DNA of 64,000 nt. Source: Cercospora beticola (Eukaryota > Ascomycota > Dothideomycetes > Mycosphaerellales > Mycosphaerellaceae). The position numbers and the translations under genes were made by a program. Under the pieces are notes generated by a model, which was given only the letters and a program-made list of their open reading frames with translations, was not told the origin of the DNA and did no database searches. Location of the stretch: the NCBI RefSeq assembly GCF_033473495.1, contig NC_088936.1, positions 2,480,001 to 2,544,000 on the forward strand, read 5' to 3'. This document shows positions 26,780 through 36,239 of the stretch, in pieces (the first letter of the stretch is position 1; the number at the start of each line of letters is the position of its first letter).

Positions 26780-27895
26780 ATCTATAGTAACGCCGAGATA
26801 CTTATATATTACCTTCGGTTATTAGAAGTATAGTAGAAGTAGAAGAGGTTTTTCGCCGAGTAGTATATCGTATCTATAAAGGAGTTATTCTATAGTTCTT
26901 ATATAGTAAGGATATCGAAGTCGCCTATCTTAGAATCGCGTAGTAGTATAGCTACGACTATATCCTATAACTTCTAGACGTTATACTATAATATACTAAA
27001 TATAGAGTTCCTTTTATAAGTCGCTCTCTATATCGATATCTATTTACTAGCTACTATTACGTTCTATCCTATTAATATATAGAGACTCTAGCGCTTTACT
27101 AGTAGGATAGTATATTCGCTATAGCCTCTAACTACTAGGTCTAGTCGGAGGCTTATTCTTCTTATCTAACGAGCTAAGGCTACTACTAGTATTAGCTCGT
27201 TTCTATCTAGATCCTATAGATCCGAGCTCTCTCTTCTCGGAGGCCGAGCTCTCGTACCGAACGCTTCCGGCGTAGTACTATTCCGTTACTACTAGGTAGA
27301 GTTCTAGATATCGTAGATACTAGGACTAGGTAGAATAGCGCTCTTATAGTATATACTACCTTAGCGTAGGCTATTTCTTCTTATCGTATCGGGTACTATT
27401 AGCTCTATACCTCGTACTCTCTATAGTATACTACGTACTTCCTAGGTCTGTCGCGCTCCCTTTTCGATAGATAGTCTTAGGATTAGTACTCCTAAGTATA
27501 GTAGCTATATCTTATTATTATCTTATACTAGGTTCCTATATAGCCGTATTTCTAACATTTAAAGCACTACTTAACCCGATACTATCGATCGCACCTCTCG
27601 CACTAGCAAAGCTCGCCGTGCTATACGAGGCCCTCGCTAATAATTTTGTTAGCATCTTTAGGTCGCGCGAACTCGATAATAATAGAGGTCGTCGACTTCT
27701 TCGCACCGCTCCGCGTAAGCCATCCTATATATTTAATTTCCGCTCGAGGGATAAATAGCCGGTCCTCGTGCAGGATCTCATCTCGATTCTCCGTAAATTT
27801 GTCGATGTCAATAGAGTGCATGCGGATGCTGTGAACAATAACGCCGTATGTCGGGACGCGAACAGAGGCCCCCTCCCCGACGCGACGATCCTAGA
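26780..27895 (-). mobile_element. Tad-type LINE 3, ORF1 end and endonuclease start, half outside RIP
   Basis: Minus strand. ORF1 reads openly from 27880 down to 27620 with RVPTYGVIVHSIR, AEIKYIGWLTRSGAKK and IIEFARPKDANKIISEGLV, the standard core of Tad/Cgt-like LINE ORF1. It continues into RIP sequence with a damaged Cys-rich knuckle (QCFKC*KYGYIGT, about 27535-27580). ORF2 endonuclease follows further down (DFDILTI*ELQNNSFID, about 26890-26950, pre-RIP VLAIQEPWxNPF type). The RT part is not seen. A TAG near 27888 ends the readable upstream frame. The RIP boundary therefore crosses one element. Confidence 0.8.
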
Positions 27896-28427
27896 TCGGG
27901 AATGCTACAGACTAGGGATTGCTGGTCACTCTGGATACAAGATTGCAAAGCTGGGACATCGAGATGCTGGCGAGGCCTAGCCCTTAGATACTGCTATCAT
28001 GAGGCACATCGGACCGGACCAAATCGCATATCAATGGTAAATACGCTACATGGGGGTCTGGTCCGGGTACGGGCAGAGCTCTATCTTTTTTCTGTTTGCC
28101 AGACAAAGCAGCCATGGATGCAGACTGCGCCAGCTCAGCGCCGGTCGCGTCCGCCTCACCTTTGCCTCGGAGAGATTGATGAGATCACGGACTCCAGCCT
28201 TTGGGCGTAAGCAGGTTCGGACGGAACGAGGGTCGCGGATGAGCAGGGTCAACATATTGGCCGAGCGAAGTCAACGGTAAAGCAGGGCTCCCTTGAATAA
28301 GATTTGGCTTGCCAAAATTATGCATGATCCAGGCCCAACGCCGGATGTCGAGGTGGTCATAAATCTCGTAATCTCGCGCCATCTGCCAATTTTTTCGCCC
28401 TCCAGAAGTCGTGTAACTCTCACAAAG
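27896..28427. other. Unassigned sequence upstream of the secreted-protein gene
   Basis: Normal composition. Overlapping open frames exist on both strands (for example 28185-28451 minus) but none shows a known motif or splice structure. The last 100 bases must hold the promoter of the downstream gene; no clear TATA box is seen. Confidence 0.4.
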
Positions 28428-28871
28428 ATGCATTCCAAAGCCTACAAACATTTACTGGTGTTCCTAGTGCTAGGTATTGCCTCTGCCACAAGCTTCTGCA
28501 AGTATCCGGACAAGCCGACTCTCCATCAGGTATGTTTGGAATGCATGTCTACGTAGCCGCTTATAGCTAATTGATAAACATATCAGTGGGGCCAAACGAA
28601 CTGCGAAAAATGGAAGAAGGGGTTGTCTAGAGAGTATTGTGCAGATACTGTTGGTCAGGCTACAGTAGGTCAATACTATGTTACTAGTAGATCACCGGCT
28701 AACATAGTCTAGTGCCCAGGAACTAATAGATACATCTGCTCGGGCCGGACATATACATATGAAGATCCATCTACTGGGTACGCTTCCCTAGCTGCAAACA
28801 TATCATGTATTAACTATAGTAGGAAGAGCGAAACTGGTTTCGCACCGGCCTGCTACTTTTTTAAAAAATAG
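28428..28871 (+). CDS. Small secreted cysteine-rich protein (effector-like), 2-3 introns
   Basis: ATG at 28428 opens a 20-residue signal peptide (MHSKAYK, then HLLVFLVLGIASA) followed by a Cys-rich mature part. Intron 1 is 28530-28586 (GTATGT...TCAG); intron 2 is 28665-28712 (GTAGGT, branch GCTAACA, CTAG). Both lie between codons. With these two removed the protein is 112 residues, stop TAG at 28869. A possible third intron, 28778-28819 (42 nt, GTACGC...CTATAG), would keep frame, give 98 residues and remove one Cys, leaving six, an even number suited to three disulfides; its branch site is weak. Six or seven Cys in about 80-90 mature residues with no known domain fits apoplastic effector-like proteins of plant-associated fungi. 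Function is unknown. It lies about 600-900 bases from the RIP boundary. Confidence 0.72.
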
Positions 28872-29408
28872 CCAAATCATTTTTTAGGCAACAGCTATAT
28901 GTCACTGGTTGACAAGAGAGCGACGGTCTCGCTTCTCTGTCATTAATTCATCCATTGCTCATGCCTGTGCTTCTCAAGTGCGCCTGATGCGGATGCAAGA
29001 AGTAACACTCTCGAAAGGGGCCGGTTGCCGCTATCGCTTTCGAATCACCATACTCGCGCTGTCTAGCATCCTCGATGACACAGCTAAGGATATTCCACTT
29101 ACGCGTTCGACGATGCTGCCTGCATATCGTGCGGCGATCCGAAGCATTTCTCTCGGAGCAGCCCGCATGGCACACGAACACGGATATCGTAGCAATTCCA
29201 TAGGTAAAGAACGAGCTGTGCACGACTCGGGTTTATCATGAAATTATCCATTCCGAACGTCTCTCCGTCCCACGGGTTTTTAGAAAACGTGCATAGCGAA
29301 GGCGAGGATGGGTGAAGGCCGACATCTCACGGAACTTCGTCACACCACACTCGAGCAGACACGAGTTCGGGTCCTGAGAAGCCAGTCTCTCCCATCGGCA
29401 ACACGAAA
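28872..29408. other. Unassigned sequence between secreted-protein gene and transcription factor
   Basis: Normal composition. Overlapping frames on both strands (28909-29241 plus, 28948-29223 minus) show no recognisable motif. It may contain the decayed C-terminal part of the minus-strand transcription factor. Confidence 0.35.
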
Positions 29409-30145
29409 TCATGAACGTATTGCTCCTGCTTTTCCGATGGCACGACTGTCAGGAAACCAATGTCTGGCACTTTGCTCTATCATGCAATGCGAACATGATT
29501 GCATTTCTGTTCTACTTAACCAATGATCCACATACGCGAGCCACTCGCTGGGATCCCACTCCGAATGAAACAGCAGGCTAGAGGGGCCGTGGTCTGCATT
29601 CACTCGTCGCTAGGACTCGGAAGAGTTCTGCGACTGCTCCAGCCCGCGCTGGTGCTGAGATACATTCTTACTATTACAAACGTCGGATCTAACAGACTGT
29701 GCATAGCTGAGTCTAGCCTCGATAGTACGAAGCGTGTTATTCATAACATCAATCTCGCTTTTCAGCTATGCCAAGATCTTGCAATAAGTCTCCGCTTGTT
29801 TGAGCACTTTCTCTATCTTATCGTCTCTCCTGCGCAGATCTTTGTTAGTACAAAGCGGGCTTCGGTATTCGGAGATAAGCGTACGGTTGTAGTGGAACGT
29901 CTCGGTACTTGCAATCTGTCTGCTGTTCGATGCATAACCGACACGGATTGCCACCTGTGTGCAAACATGAGCAAGATCAGTACAGACGTCAGTTACGGAC
30001 TGCGACATTTGCTTACTACAGCACTTTTGCCTGCGTTTCCGACATTCTTCGCACGCCTGGCTTATTAGCAAGCGAGGAAACGCTCTACAATAGGCAGTAC
30101 CTACGACCCTAGTTTTGTTCTTCGTGCGCCCCAAGGATCTGTCGT
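29409..30145 (-). pseudogene. Zn(II)2Cys6 transcription factor, three introns, two in-frame TAGs
   Basis: Nuclear DNA-binding regulator of the Gal4 type. After removing three introns, 30057-30104 (48 nt, GTAGGT...CCAG), 29955-30016 (62 nt, GTAAGC, branch CTGAC, ACAG) and 29830-29884 (55 nt, GTACGC, branch TACTAAC, GCAG), the exons join as KTRVACEECRKRRQKC + CSGNPCRLC + IEQQTDCKYRDVPLQP. This is a perfect CX2CX6CX5CX2CX6C cluster. A coiled coil (DDKIEKVLKQAETYC, then LKSEIDVMNNTLRTIEARL) follows, as in dimerising family members. It is interrupted by TAG at 29766-29768, and again by TAG at 29610-29612; the same frame then runs on to 29409. Both stops are explained by CAG to TAG, a CpA change. 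No ATG is in frame before a TAA near 30146, so the start is missing or in another exon. The usual C-terminal regulatory domain was not found. Probably a pseudogene. Confidence 0.8.
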
Positions 30146-31373
30146 TACAGAATACCAATGTCCGTGAGCTCGCATGCCGCTTCTCACTAGCTGATATGCC
30201 GAGCAGCTGGAGTGTGGGCGTCGTGCTGCTCTGTTCTCCATGTTCTTAGCTGATGTACATTATATTCGACGCAGTAGGTATATCTTTGCCGGAGCTAAAG
30301 TGGAAGCCAGACTGCCGTGCCGTCCTACCGTTCACATTGCTAGGCACTTTGTTGGTTGCGATGTCGGAGTCCATATGTGATGCAATTTTGAACTCTAACT
30401 GCCGGCGAGAGCTCAGAACGGCCAATGGCAGGGCAACGACTGAGAGTCAAGGGAGAGCTTGAACTTTAGAAGCATAACACGCCGCTGAAGTGGGCTGCGC
30501 ACATTCCCCTGGAGACCGACCAACTGCTTAGACGTCAATATGCGGTACGTCCTCTCGGAAGATGCAACGTTCACCTGCACGATGAGAAGGCCAGTCCGCA
30601 GCCTCGAGCCATCTTCGGCCCCCTGCATTATGCACACCGCCGGAATGCGTGCGTGCCTCTTCGTCTCTTCGCTGTCGGAAGCTCCGATCCGACTGGACAC
30701 CGCGAACATCGAGCTACATATACTCTTAACGCCGCATTTAAGAGAGCTGATTTTAAGCGCCGATCGTGCAAAGCCGTAGAATATGGAGGCATTAGTAGTT
30801 CGCAGGTTGCGGTCTTCCATAGCCGCATCTTCGGAGTCGCGTGCATAGTTTAGCTGAACTTATGCTTCGCAGAAACGCATTGCGAAAGATCAGTCGGCGG
30901 AATCGAATACTCAGCAAAAAGAAACCGCTGGTCGATTTCACCGCGAACAGGGCTGGCGACACTTCATATACTGACGTTTCCCAGATTGCAACAATTACGT
31001 GTGCACAAGATTTGCGCGTGGTGGCAATGGACCGAAGCCCGTCACCAACAACGTCCAAGGATCGCTGCAGTCAAAGGCAAATGAGACATACTCTCCACTC
31101 AGTAATGACTAGTATGGGTGTGATCGCGTTTTCCACAGGCAGAACACACACCATCCCATTTTAGCAGCAGATGCAGCAAGACAAATACCTTTGGCCACGG
31201 CCGAAAGTCCTCGACCCTTATCCTTCGCACCGCGTTGACCCTCGTCTATCTAAGTGGCCACACGTGCGACATCGCAGACCGCAGACCGCAGTCCCAATGG
31301 CAAACACTTCTGGCTCCACTTCTTGCTCCGAACTCTGAGAGCGGCCATGCGGTGCCGCCAATAGCAATATACC
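30146..31373. other. Unassigned normal-composition sequence
   Basis: Many overlapping short frames on both strands (longest 30413-30820 minus, 30841-31164 plus, and an ATG frame 30540-30779 plus). None has a recognised domain, signal peptide or consistent splice pattern. Confidence 0.35.
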
Positions 31374-31901
31374 GTGGCTTTATCCTCATGCCTTTCCGCC
31401 ACATCTGCCGTCGGCTCCGTCGCGCTTCGGGACGCAGAGCAGGATTTCTCGTCCACCGTCTTCCATCTCGCCGATGCGAAGCTTTCGCTACTTTCTACGC
31501 GTCCACAAGCCAGTAGCTCGTATCGGCGGAATCACTACTTCCATGGCTGCATGCGGTACGATCGGCATTCAATGATTTGGATGCAAGCGCAATCATCTGC
31601 AGGACCGGAGCACTCATCGTGCACTGCGGATACGGCACTAATGCAACCCCAATCGCTATCGTTTGAAGCTCACATGGCGTCGCGGCGATGCGAAAGCAAA
31701 TTCTCCACGCCCACTGACATTGTTCGCCCACAACACATGGCGGAAGAAATGCAGCTGGATGGTTGTGCAACCAGCCACGAGTATCCACAGTCCTACCCAC
31801 CGAGCTTTCTAGAACACGGCTACGACACTACAGCATTGTCTCAGATGGATTGCGCCCGAATCTACCAAACGAAACGAGCTGGAAGTGAGTACAGCTCGTG
31901 A
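31374..31901 (+). pseudogene. Conserved open-frame fragment with a RIP-degraded relative at 41.6 kb
   Basis: Open frame of 176 codons without an ATG near its start (GTG at 31374, preceded in frame by TAG), so it is a fragment or an internal exon. Its first 60 residues include VGSVALRDAEQDF and LADAKLSLLSTRPQ. The DNA at 41611-41769, translated in the matching frame, gives VGSVTLRDAS and FADAQLSLIPTRLEA. Matching residues with changed third bases imply that this frame was once coding. The remainder is Ser/Gln-rich and not recognised. No function can be given. Confidence 0.45.
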
Positions 31902-33091
31902 TCGCTCCACCGCGCGTTCGAACAGTAGCTGCTTATGCTATAAAAAGAGCTCCGACATCAATCCTCACAGATACTCTGTCGATACCTTGTCGCCAGTTGC
32001 TGCCCATTCCTTCACCTTTCCCAGCAGACCAAGAAGTTGGCGTTCGTGGGGTCCTGGAGCGTTCTGATACGGGCTGAAATGCATTCATTCATCAACCAGC
32101 CCACCCAAGTTCTGGCGAGCTTTCATGGATGTTGACTGAGCGGCAGTTTCCCTACTATGAACGGGATCATTGCGCTCGGGATCACCAAGGTGTGGAAAGC
32201 TAGCCGAAGTCACAGTGCGCCACACGTTGTTCATATCATGGAGAGCGCCCGCATATCCATCCTTGCACAGAGCACTGCAGGAGAAATGTCGCTCTGCCGT
32301 GGGCTTGCTTACACGTCCATCTCATGTATATGATAATGATGGGCTGGCCCTAGTAACTGCGCCCGTGTGCACACTGCACTGCTCGCACTACATTCCTACT
32401 GCACGGAGAGTTTCGTTAGTATCGACGGGAGCGCGAAGGAACTCTTTCTACTGCGATGCTAAGAAGAACACTATAGACGCACCGCGGAAGTTTCTCAGCC
32501 TTTGGGAGGTCGTGTGCACTCCCGATTCGTCGCAGCGCCAGCTGCTGGACCCGTGGATTCTCTCGTGCCACATGCATTTCCTGAATTCAGCATCGGTGTC
32601 GCCAAGAGTGTGTCAACACCTTCGGAACTCAGCTTAGAACAAGCCAGGACCCTGAAGATCAAGCTGTGGGGGACAAGTCCAAGAAATCGCGACCGCGTCC
32701 AGTAAAGTTACTCAAAACGCGGCGTCTGGACAGCTCTGCAGATTTACCCAGGCCCGCTCGACAAGAAGTCTTCCTGGGTTGATTTTGCAGTACAACTATA
32801 TAGCCGCGTTCGTTTCACAACATCTGTTTACCGAGGGTGGTCAGCAAAACGCGAGCTCTTTTCAGAGCGGGCGCAGAGCAGCTAGCCAGAATCTGCTTCC
32901 GCTAACGGCCTGTCGAAGCCGAGTCGCCCGTTGCGAAAATCCTCGGCCTCAACTAGTCGATCAGGTTCAGCTTCCTAGACTATAGAGAATCCAGACCGCA
33001 GAGATTAGCCGCCCGCTCGCCCGATCTTGCCTGAGGCTACTGGCACTGTGCCCGCTTTCTTTGTACCACGATGGTCGATCTTGTTTATTGA
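31902..33091. other. Unassigned normal-composition sequence
   Basis: An open frame from 32170 to 32637 (plus) and others overlap, but they lack an ATG start or known motif. No RNA gene or repeat seen. Confidence 0.35.
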
Positions 33092-33781
33092 TCCGAGACG
33101 CTTATAATTGGCGGTATTTCTTCGGCTCTCCAGTGCATTCGACATTCGACATTCATAGCAGGCATAGTGTCAGATCGATTACGCGGACGCTCGTCAGGGA
33201 AGATTCCATTGAGTGTCCTGCTCAATGGAGCCGAACCCCAGGCTCGAGTTGGCAGGCCCTACCCAGTGGACACTCATGGCAGCGAAGAATCTACACCAGT
33301 TAGCAGTGACAAAAGTTTAGCGACTATATTGCCTGGCCTGGATTCATATCAGACGGGCGGCAGTTCGTCACTGCAGACCACAAGCTATAGTCTCTTCATA
33401 CGCGCAAGAGATACACGCACTGCTCGCTGCCGCCTATCACAGCACTTAATAGACCAGCACGGCAGCATGAACTGCACAGGCCCGAGACCGTCGCGTCTGT
33501 CGTATAGGGAAGAGGAGAAGTTCTTCGTTATATACGCTCGCATCGTTCGACAGGACAGTTGGCCCGAGATCGCATGCACATTCGAGAAGCTATTCGGAAC
33601 AAGAACGAAGGGTGGTCTCACATCCATTTACTATCGCGTGCGACAGGAATGGGGCCTTACGAAAGTTCTAGAGCATTCGCCTGGATATTGTGCTGTGGAT
33701 CGCAGAGAAGTGGAAAAGCGGGCGACAGATCTGTCATACGAGTTCCTATTGCGGATTGGATATTTGTCTTCTACGAGATGA
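33092..33781 (+). CDS. Myb/SANT-like DNA-binding protein (start unresolved)
   Basis: The open frame runs from just after a TGA at 33089 to TGA at 33779-33781. Its C-terminal 100 residues contain RLSYREEEKFFVIYAR, SWPEIACTFEKLFGTRTKGG and SIYYRVRQEWGL. This is a single Myb/SANT-like helix-turn-helix with the EE-FF-IYAR first helix and R-T-KGGLTS-YYR-R second half seen in a fungal family of short Myb-like proteins, followed by a conserved RREVEKRA..L...FL..IGY tail. The first in-frame ATG is at 33467, just before the domain; upstream coding would need a 5' exon. The N-terminal 100 residues are Ser/Thr-rich, low in structure. Likely nuclear; targets unknown. Convergent with the ankyrin gene at 34079. 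Confidence 0.65.
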   Translation, partial: SETLIIGGISSALQCIRHSTFIAGIVSDRLRGRSSGKIPLSVLLNGAEPQARVGRPYPVDTHGSEESTPVSSDKSLATILPGLDSYQTGGSSSLQTTSYSLFIRARDTRTARCRLSQHLIDQHGSMNCTGPRPSRLSYREEEKFFVIYARIVRQDSWPEIACTFEKLFGTRTKGGLTSIYYRVRQEWGLTKVLEHSPGYCAVDRREVEKRATDLSYEFLLRIGYLSSTR

Positions 33782-34078
33782 GATGAAAAAACCTCGTCTA
33801 TACGATTCAGCAGCAGCGCCGTTTTCTGGTCTGCTAATAAGAATGGCAAGTAACTTACAGCAGTACGGAGCATATGGGAAAGGCCAGCCTGGCGCTGACC
33901 GAAGATGTATCCCTAGGCGTTTCCACCATGCGGATAAGAAGACGTACAAGTAGAGCTTGATCGTTCAAAGCGCCGTGTCGTTCGACAGCTTCAGCCTGCT
34001 CTTCACTATACATCTGTCCAATCCTGCGCAGCCGGACTAACAACTGTTCCCTAACTTGCCTTTGTTCACAGGATGTAA
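33782..34078. other. Convergent intergenic spacer
   Basis: Separates the 3' ends of the Myb-like and ankyrin genes. No feature recognised. Confidence 0.4.
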
Positions 34079-35127
34079 TTATTCGCTGGAGCGCGCGAAT
34101 CTTTCTCTTCGTGTATGGATATTCTTCTGGACCCGGTCTTTGTTAATCCCGACGCGGACTAAAGGCGGCTCGCGAGGATGAATTATCATCTTTTCAATCC
34201 TAATGCTCTCCTTCTGGAGTTCGAACGAAGCTTGTGCCGTATCGCAAACAGTCTTGCCATCGTTATTAGACACGCTTATGTTAGCCCCAGCGGCGACCAG
34301 TATCTCTGCTAGGATTCCGCGGCCATAGTTAAGTGCTCTCAGTAAGGTAGTATTGCCATCACGGTCTCTAGATTCCAATTCGGCTTCGTGATCGATCAGA
34401 AGCTCAACTACATCCTTGTGACCTTCTTCTACGACAGCGAGTAATAATGGCTTGTCGTCAGGAACTCCCTTGATATTGGCAAGGTATGCGGCATCTGCTG
34501 CCTCGAGCAATAATTTATGTGCATTCTTAAAGAAGTTTGAAAAACAGAGGCTATAGAAGAGTACGGACAAATCGTCCCTTGTTCGATTAGTACTGACAGG
34601 ATTCTCTCGGAGCGCCGACCCAAGATTCGTGGCATCTTCAGTGGCAGTTGGGCTTGCGATTCGTATTGCACGCCTTGCTCAATTCGTGCTTGTGTATCAT
34701 GAACTATAAGACCTGAGAAAGTGTTCTCGATCCCCGTCTCATCTTCCTCGGCCGTTTGGGTCCCTAATGCGTTCGAGGCATCATCATCGGATTGCGGCTC
34801 CGTATCGTCACAAGACGCCCAATCCTCAGGATCGTACGTTTTCCCGCTAACGGTTCTCCATCTCTTCTTGCGATGCTCGAGCTCCCACCACATGCCCTCG
34901 GTCTCAGGATCTTCCTCGAATGGAAACAAAATTTGATGATCTCTGGGGAAGACGTGACGTCCGTCAGCATCTTTCTTAGGCATACAGTGAGGAGCTCTTG
35001 TATTGCGCATACTAGACTCGGGGTTTGTAAATCCGTGAGAGTGAATTCCTTTGGGACACGAATAGGGACATCTGATCCTCACGACGTTGGAGTCCCAGGT
35101 CAATGCGATTGCTTTTAGAGTGTTCAT
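34079..35127 (-). CDS. Ankyrin-repeat protein with N-terminal Cys/His motif
   Basis: ATG at 35127 (MNTLKAIALTWDS) is preferred; the frame is open further upstream without a clear ATG. Residues 17-48 hold RIRCPYSCPKGIHSHGF...HC (C20, C24, H29, H31, H47, C48), a zinc-site-like motif known at the start of fungal ankyrin proteins. An acidic linker (about 100-150) leads to ankyrin repeats: LLLAVVEEGHKDVVELLIDH, then DGNTTLLRALNYGRGILAEI and LVAAGANI, ending in a basic tail and TAA at 34079. The two parts are in different frames. A 47-nt intron at 34551-34597 (GTCAGT...TATAG) joins them into 333 codons, but its branch site is poor, so a frameshift (pseudogene) is the alternative. Ankyrins of this kind mediate protein contacts; partner unknown. 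Confidence 0.66.
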
Positions 35128-35258
35128 CTCAAATACAAAACGATACTTGAAAGCCTTCGCGTCAATCACAGACAAGAAAAGAGAAGTCAAAATGGAGAGT
35201 AGGCGACAATAATAGCTACCCCACAAAGTGTTCAGAGCACTGTAAGTGCATCACTGCC

Positions 35259-35591
35259 GTGTCGGATCGGAGGCGTGCTCTGCCGAGAAGCCCCGGAGAC
35301 TTCCCAATGTCCATCCTTAGGATGTCCTCCGGAAGCGTGATGAGAAGAGAGAGCATACTGGGGTTGGAGCATCCCCCGACACTAACGAGCAGGAGCAATC
35401 TAGCTTGGGTGCTGCAGTATCAGGAAAAATACAAGGCGCCGGAGGAGATGTTCCGGCGGGCGCTGGAGGGCAGTGAGAAAGTGCTCGGGGCGGAGCATCC
35501 CAACACGCTGACGAGCGTATTTTGTCTCGCCTATCTCTTTCACCAGAAGCACGATTTTGCAGTTGTGAATAGCATCAGCAGCAGTGCATGA
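35259..35591 (+). pseudogene. TPR fragment of kinesin-light-chain/NLR type
   Basis: The open frame contains one complete and one broken 42-residue tetratricopeptide unit: LGLEHPPTLTSRSNLAWVLQ, EKYKAPEEMFRRALEGSEKV, then LGAEHPNTLTSVFCLAYLFH before losing the pattern (HDFAVVNSISSSA) at the TGA. The GxEHPxTLxSxxNLA signature is that of TPR_10/TPR_12 repeats, which in fungi form the C-terminus of many NB-ARC/NACHT NLR-like proteins. No nucleotide-binding domain is present, so this is a remnant. It stands head to head with the ankyrin gene about 130 bases away. Confidence 0.72.
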
Positions 35592-36239
35592 CTCGAACCG
35601 CCGAAACCACTTGCCAAGACTGCATTTTGAAGTCGGGTAGCCGCTCCCGTTCTGGTCGTGCGATTATCTGGCCAGGCCGTTCTTCTCCGTCCAGTAGCCG
35701 GCTGATTCCTCCCGATGTACCACTTCCAATCGAGCTGTATAAGCTTGCGACTCTACGAGTAGCCCCCACTTTCCGCTATCAGTAGGCCCCGATAGCAGGC
35801 ACACAGTCGATATGATACACAATGTCGTAGCAGCGTCGAGGCTAACACGGACTGCTTAGGCCACATGTGAGCAAATGCTAAAAAAGAATGAGGCTACGTC
35901 CGACAGATGCGAATGAGGCCGAGCAACCACAGCACCAATCTAGAGATGCAACGCATAGCTAGTAATCGACCGAGGTAGGCAAGGAATATATTGCAAGCGA
36001 TACCTAAGGTGACATAGCTGCAGTAGTAGACTATAGAGAGGTAGAAGTGCGAAGTACCTTTTTCGCATTCCGCTACGTATGGGTTCCGTTAGGCAGGGAC
36101 TGGGTTTAGAGACTTAGGAATAGCATGAATCGTACGATAGTCTATGCCGACAAGCCTGCGTATTTCTCTCCGGTAGCTCTATAGCATATCGTCGTACGTA
36201 GCGATCTCGAACCGCAGTTAGATCGCCGCTATTCTAAGC
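35592..36239. other. Island edge, unassigned
   Basis: Normal composition fading into RIP sequence at about 36230. No gene or repeat recognised. Confidence 0.4.

Larger units (their letters stand above)
1..27560. other. Left RIP-mutated repeat block
   Basis: CA and TG dinucleotides are nearly missing over hundreds of bases at a time, while TA, CTA and TAG are in excess; CG is still present. This is the product of C-to-T change at CpA on both strands, the classic RIP signature of Pezizomycotina. Recognisable transposon and host protein frames can still be followed, but they are interrupted by TAG/TAA where CAG, CAA or TGG is expected. TGA stops are rare because TG is lost. No intact gene is expected here. 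Confidence 0.93.
27570..36230. other. Island of normal composition between RIP blocks
   Basis: CA and TG return to ordinary frequency abruptly at about 27570 and vanish again at about 36230. Within the island there are ATG-started exons, introns of 42-62 bases with GT..AG and CTAAC/CTGAC branch sites, and host domains. Most genes found are incomplete or have doubtful starts, suggesting a decaying accessory segment rather than a core locus. Confidence 0.88.

Noticed and set aside
25860..27560. Long plus-strand frame broken only by TAG/TAA
   Set aside because: From 26780 on it is the antisense of LINE 3 coding sequence. RIP changes both strands alike, so stop type alone does not prove coding.
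28185..28451. Minus-strand open frame overlapping the secreted-protein start
   Set aside because: Overlaps the better supported signal-peptide exon and its promoter; no motif recognised.
30413..30820. Minus-strand open frame of 135 codons
   Set aside because: No domain, several competing frames on both strands, no splice or start support.
34764..35118. Open frames inside the ankyrin gene on both strands
   Set aside because: Shadows of the ankyrin coding frame.
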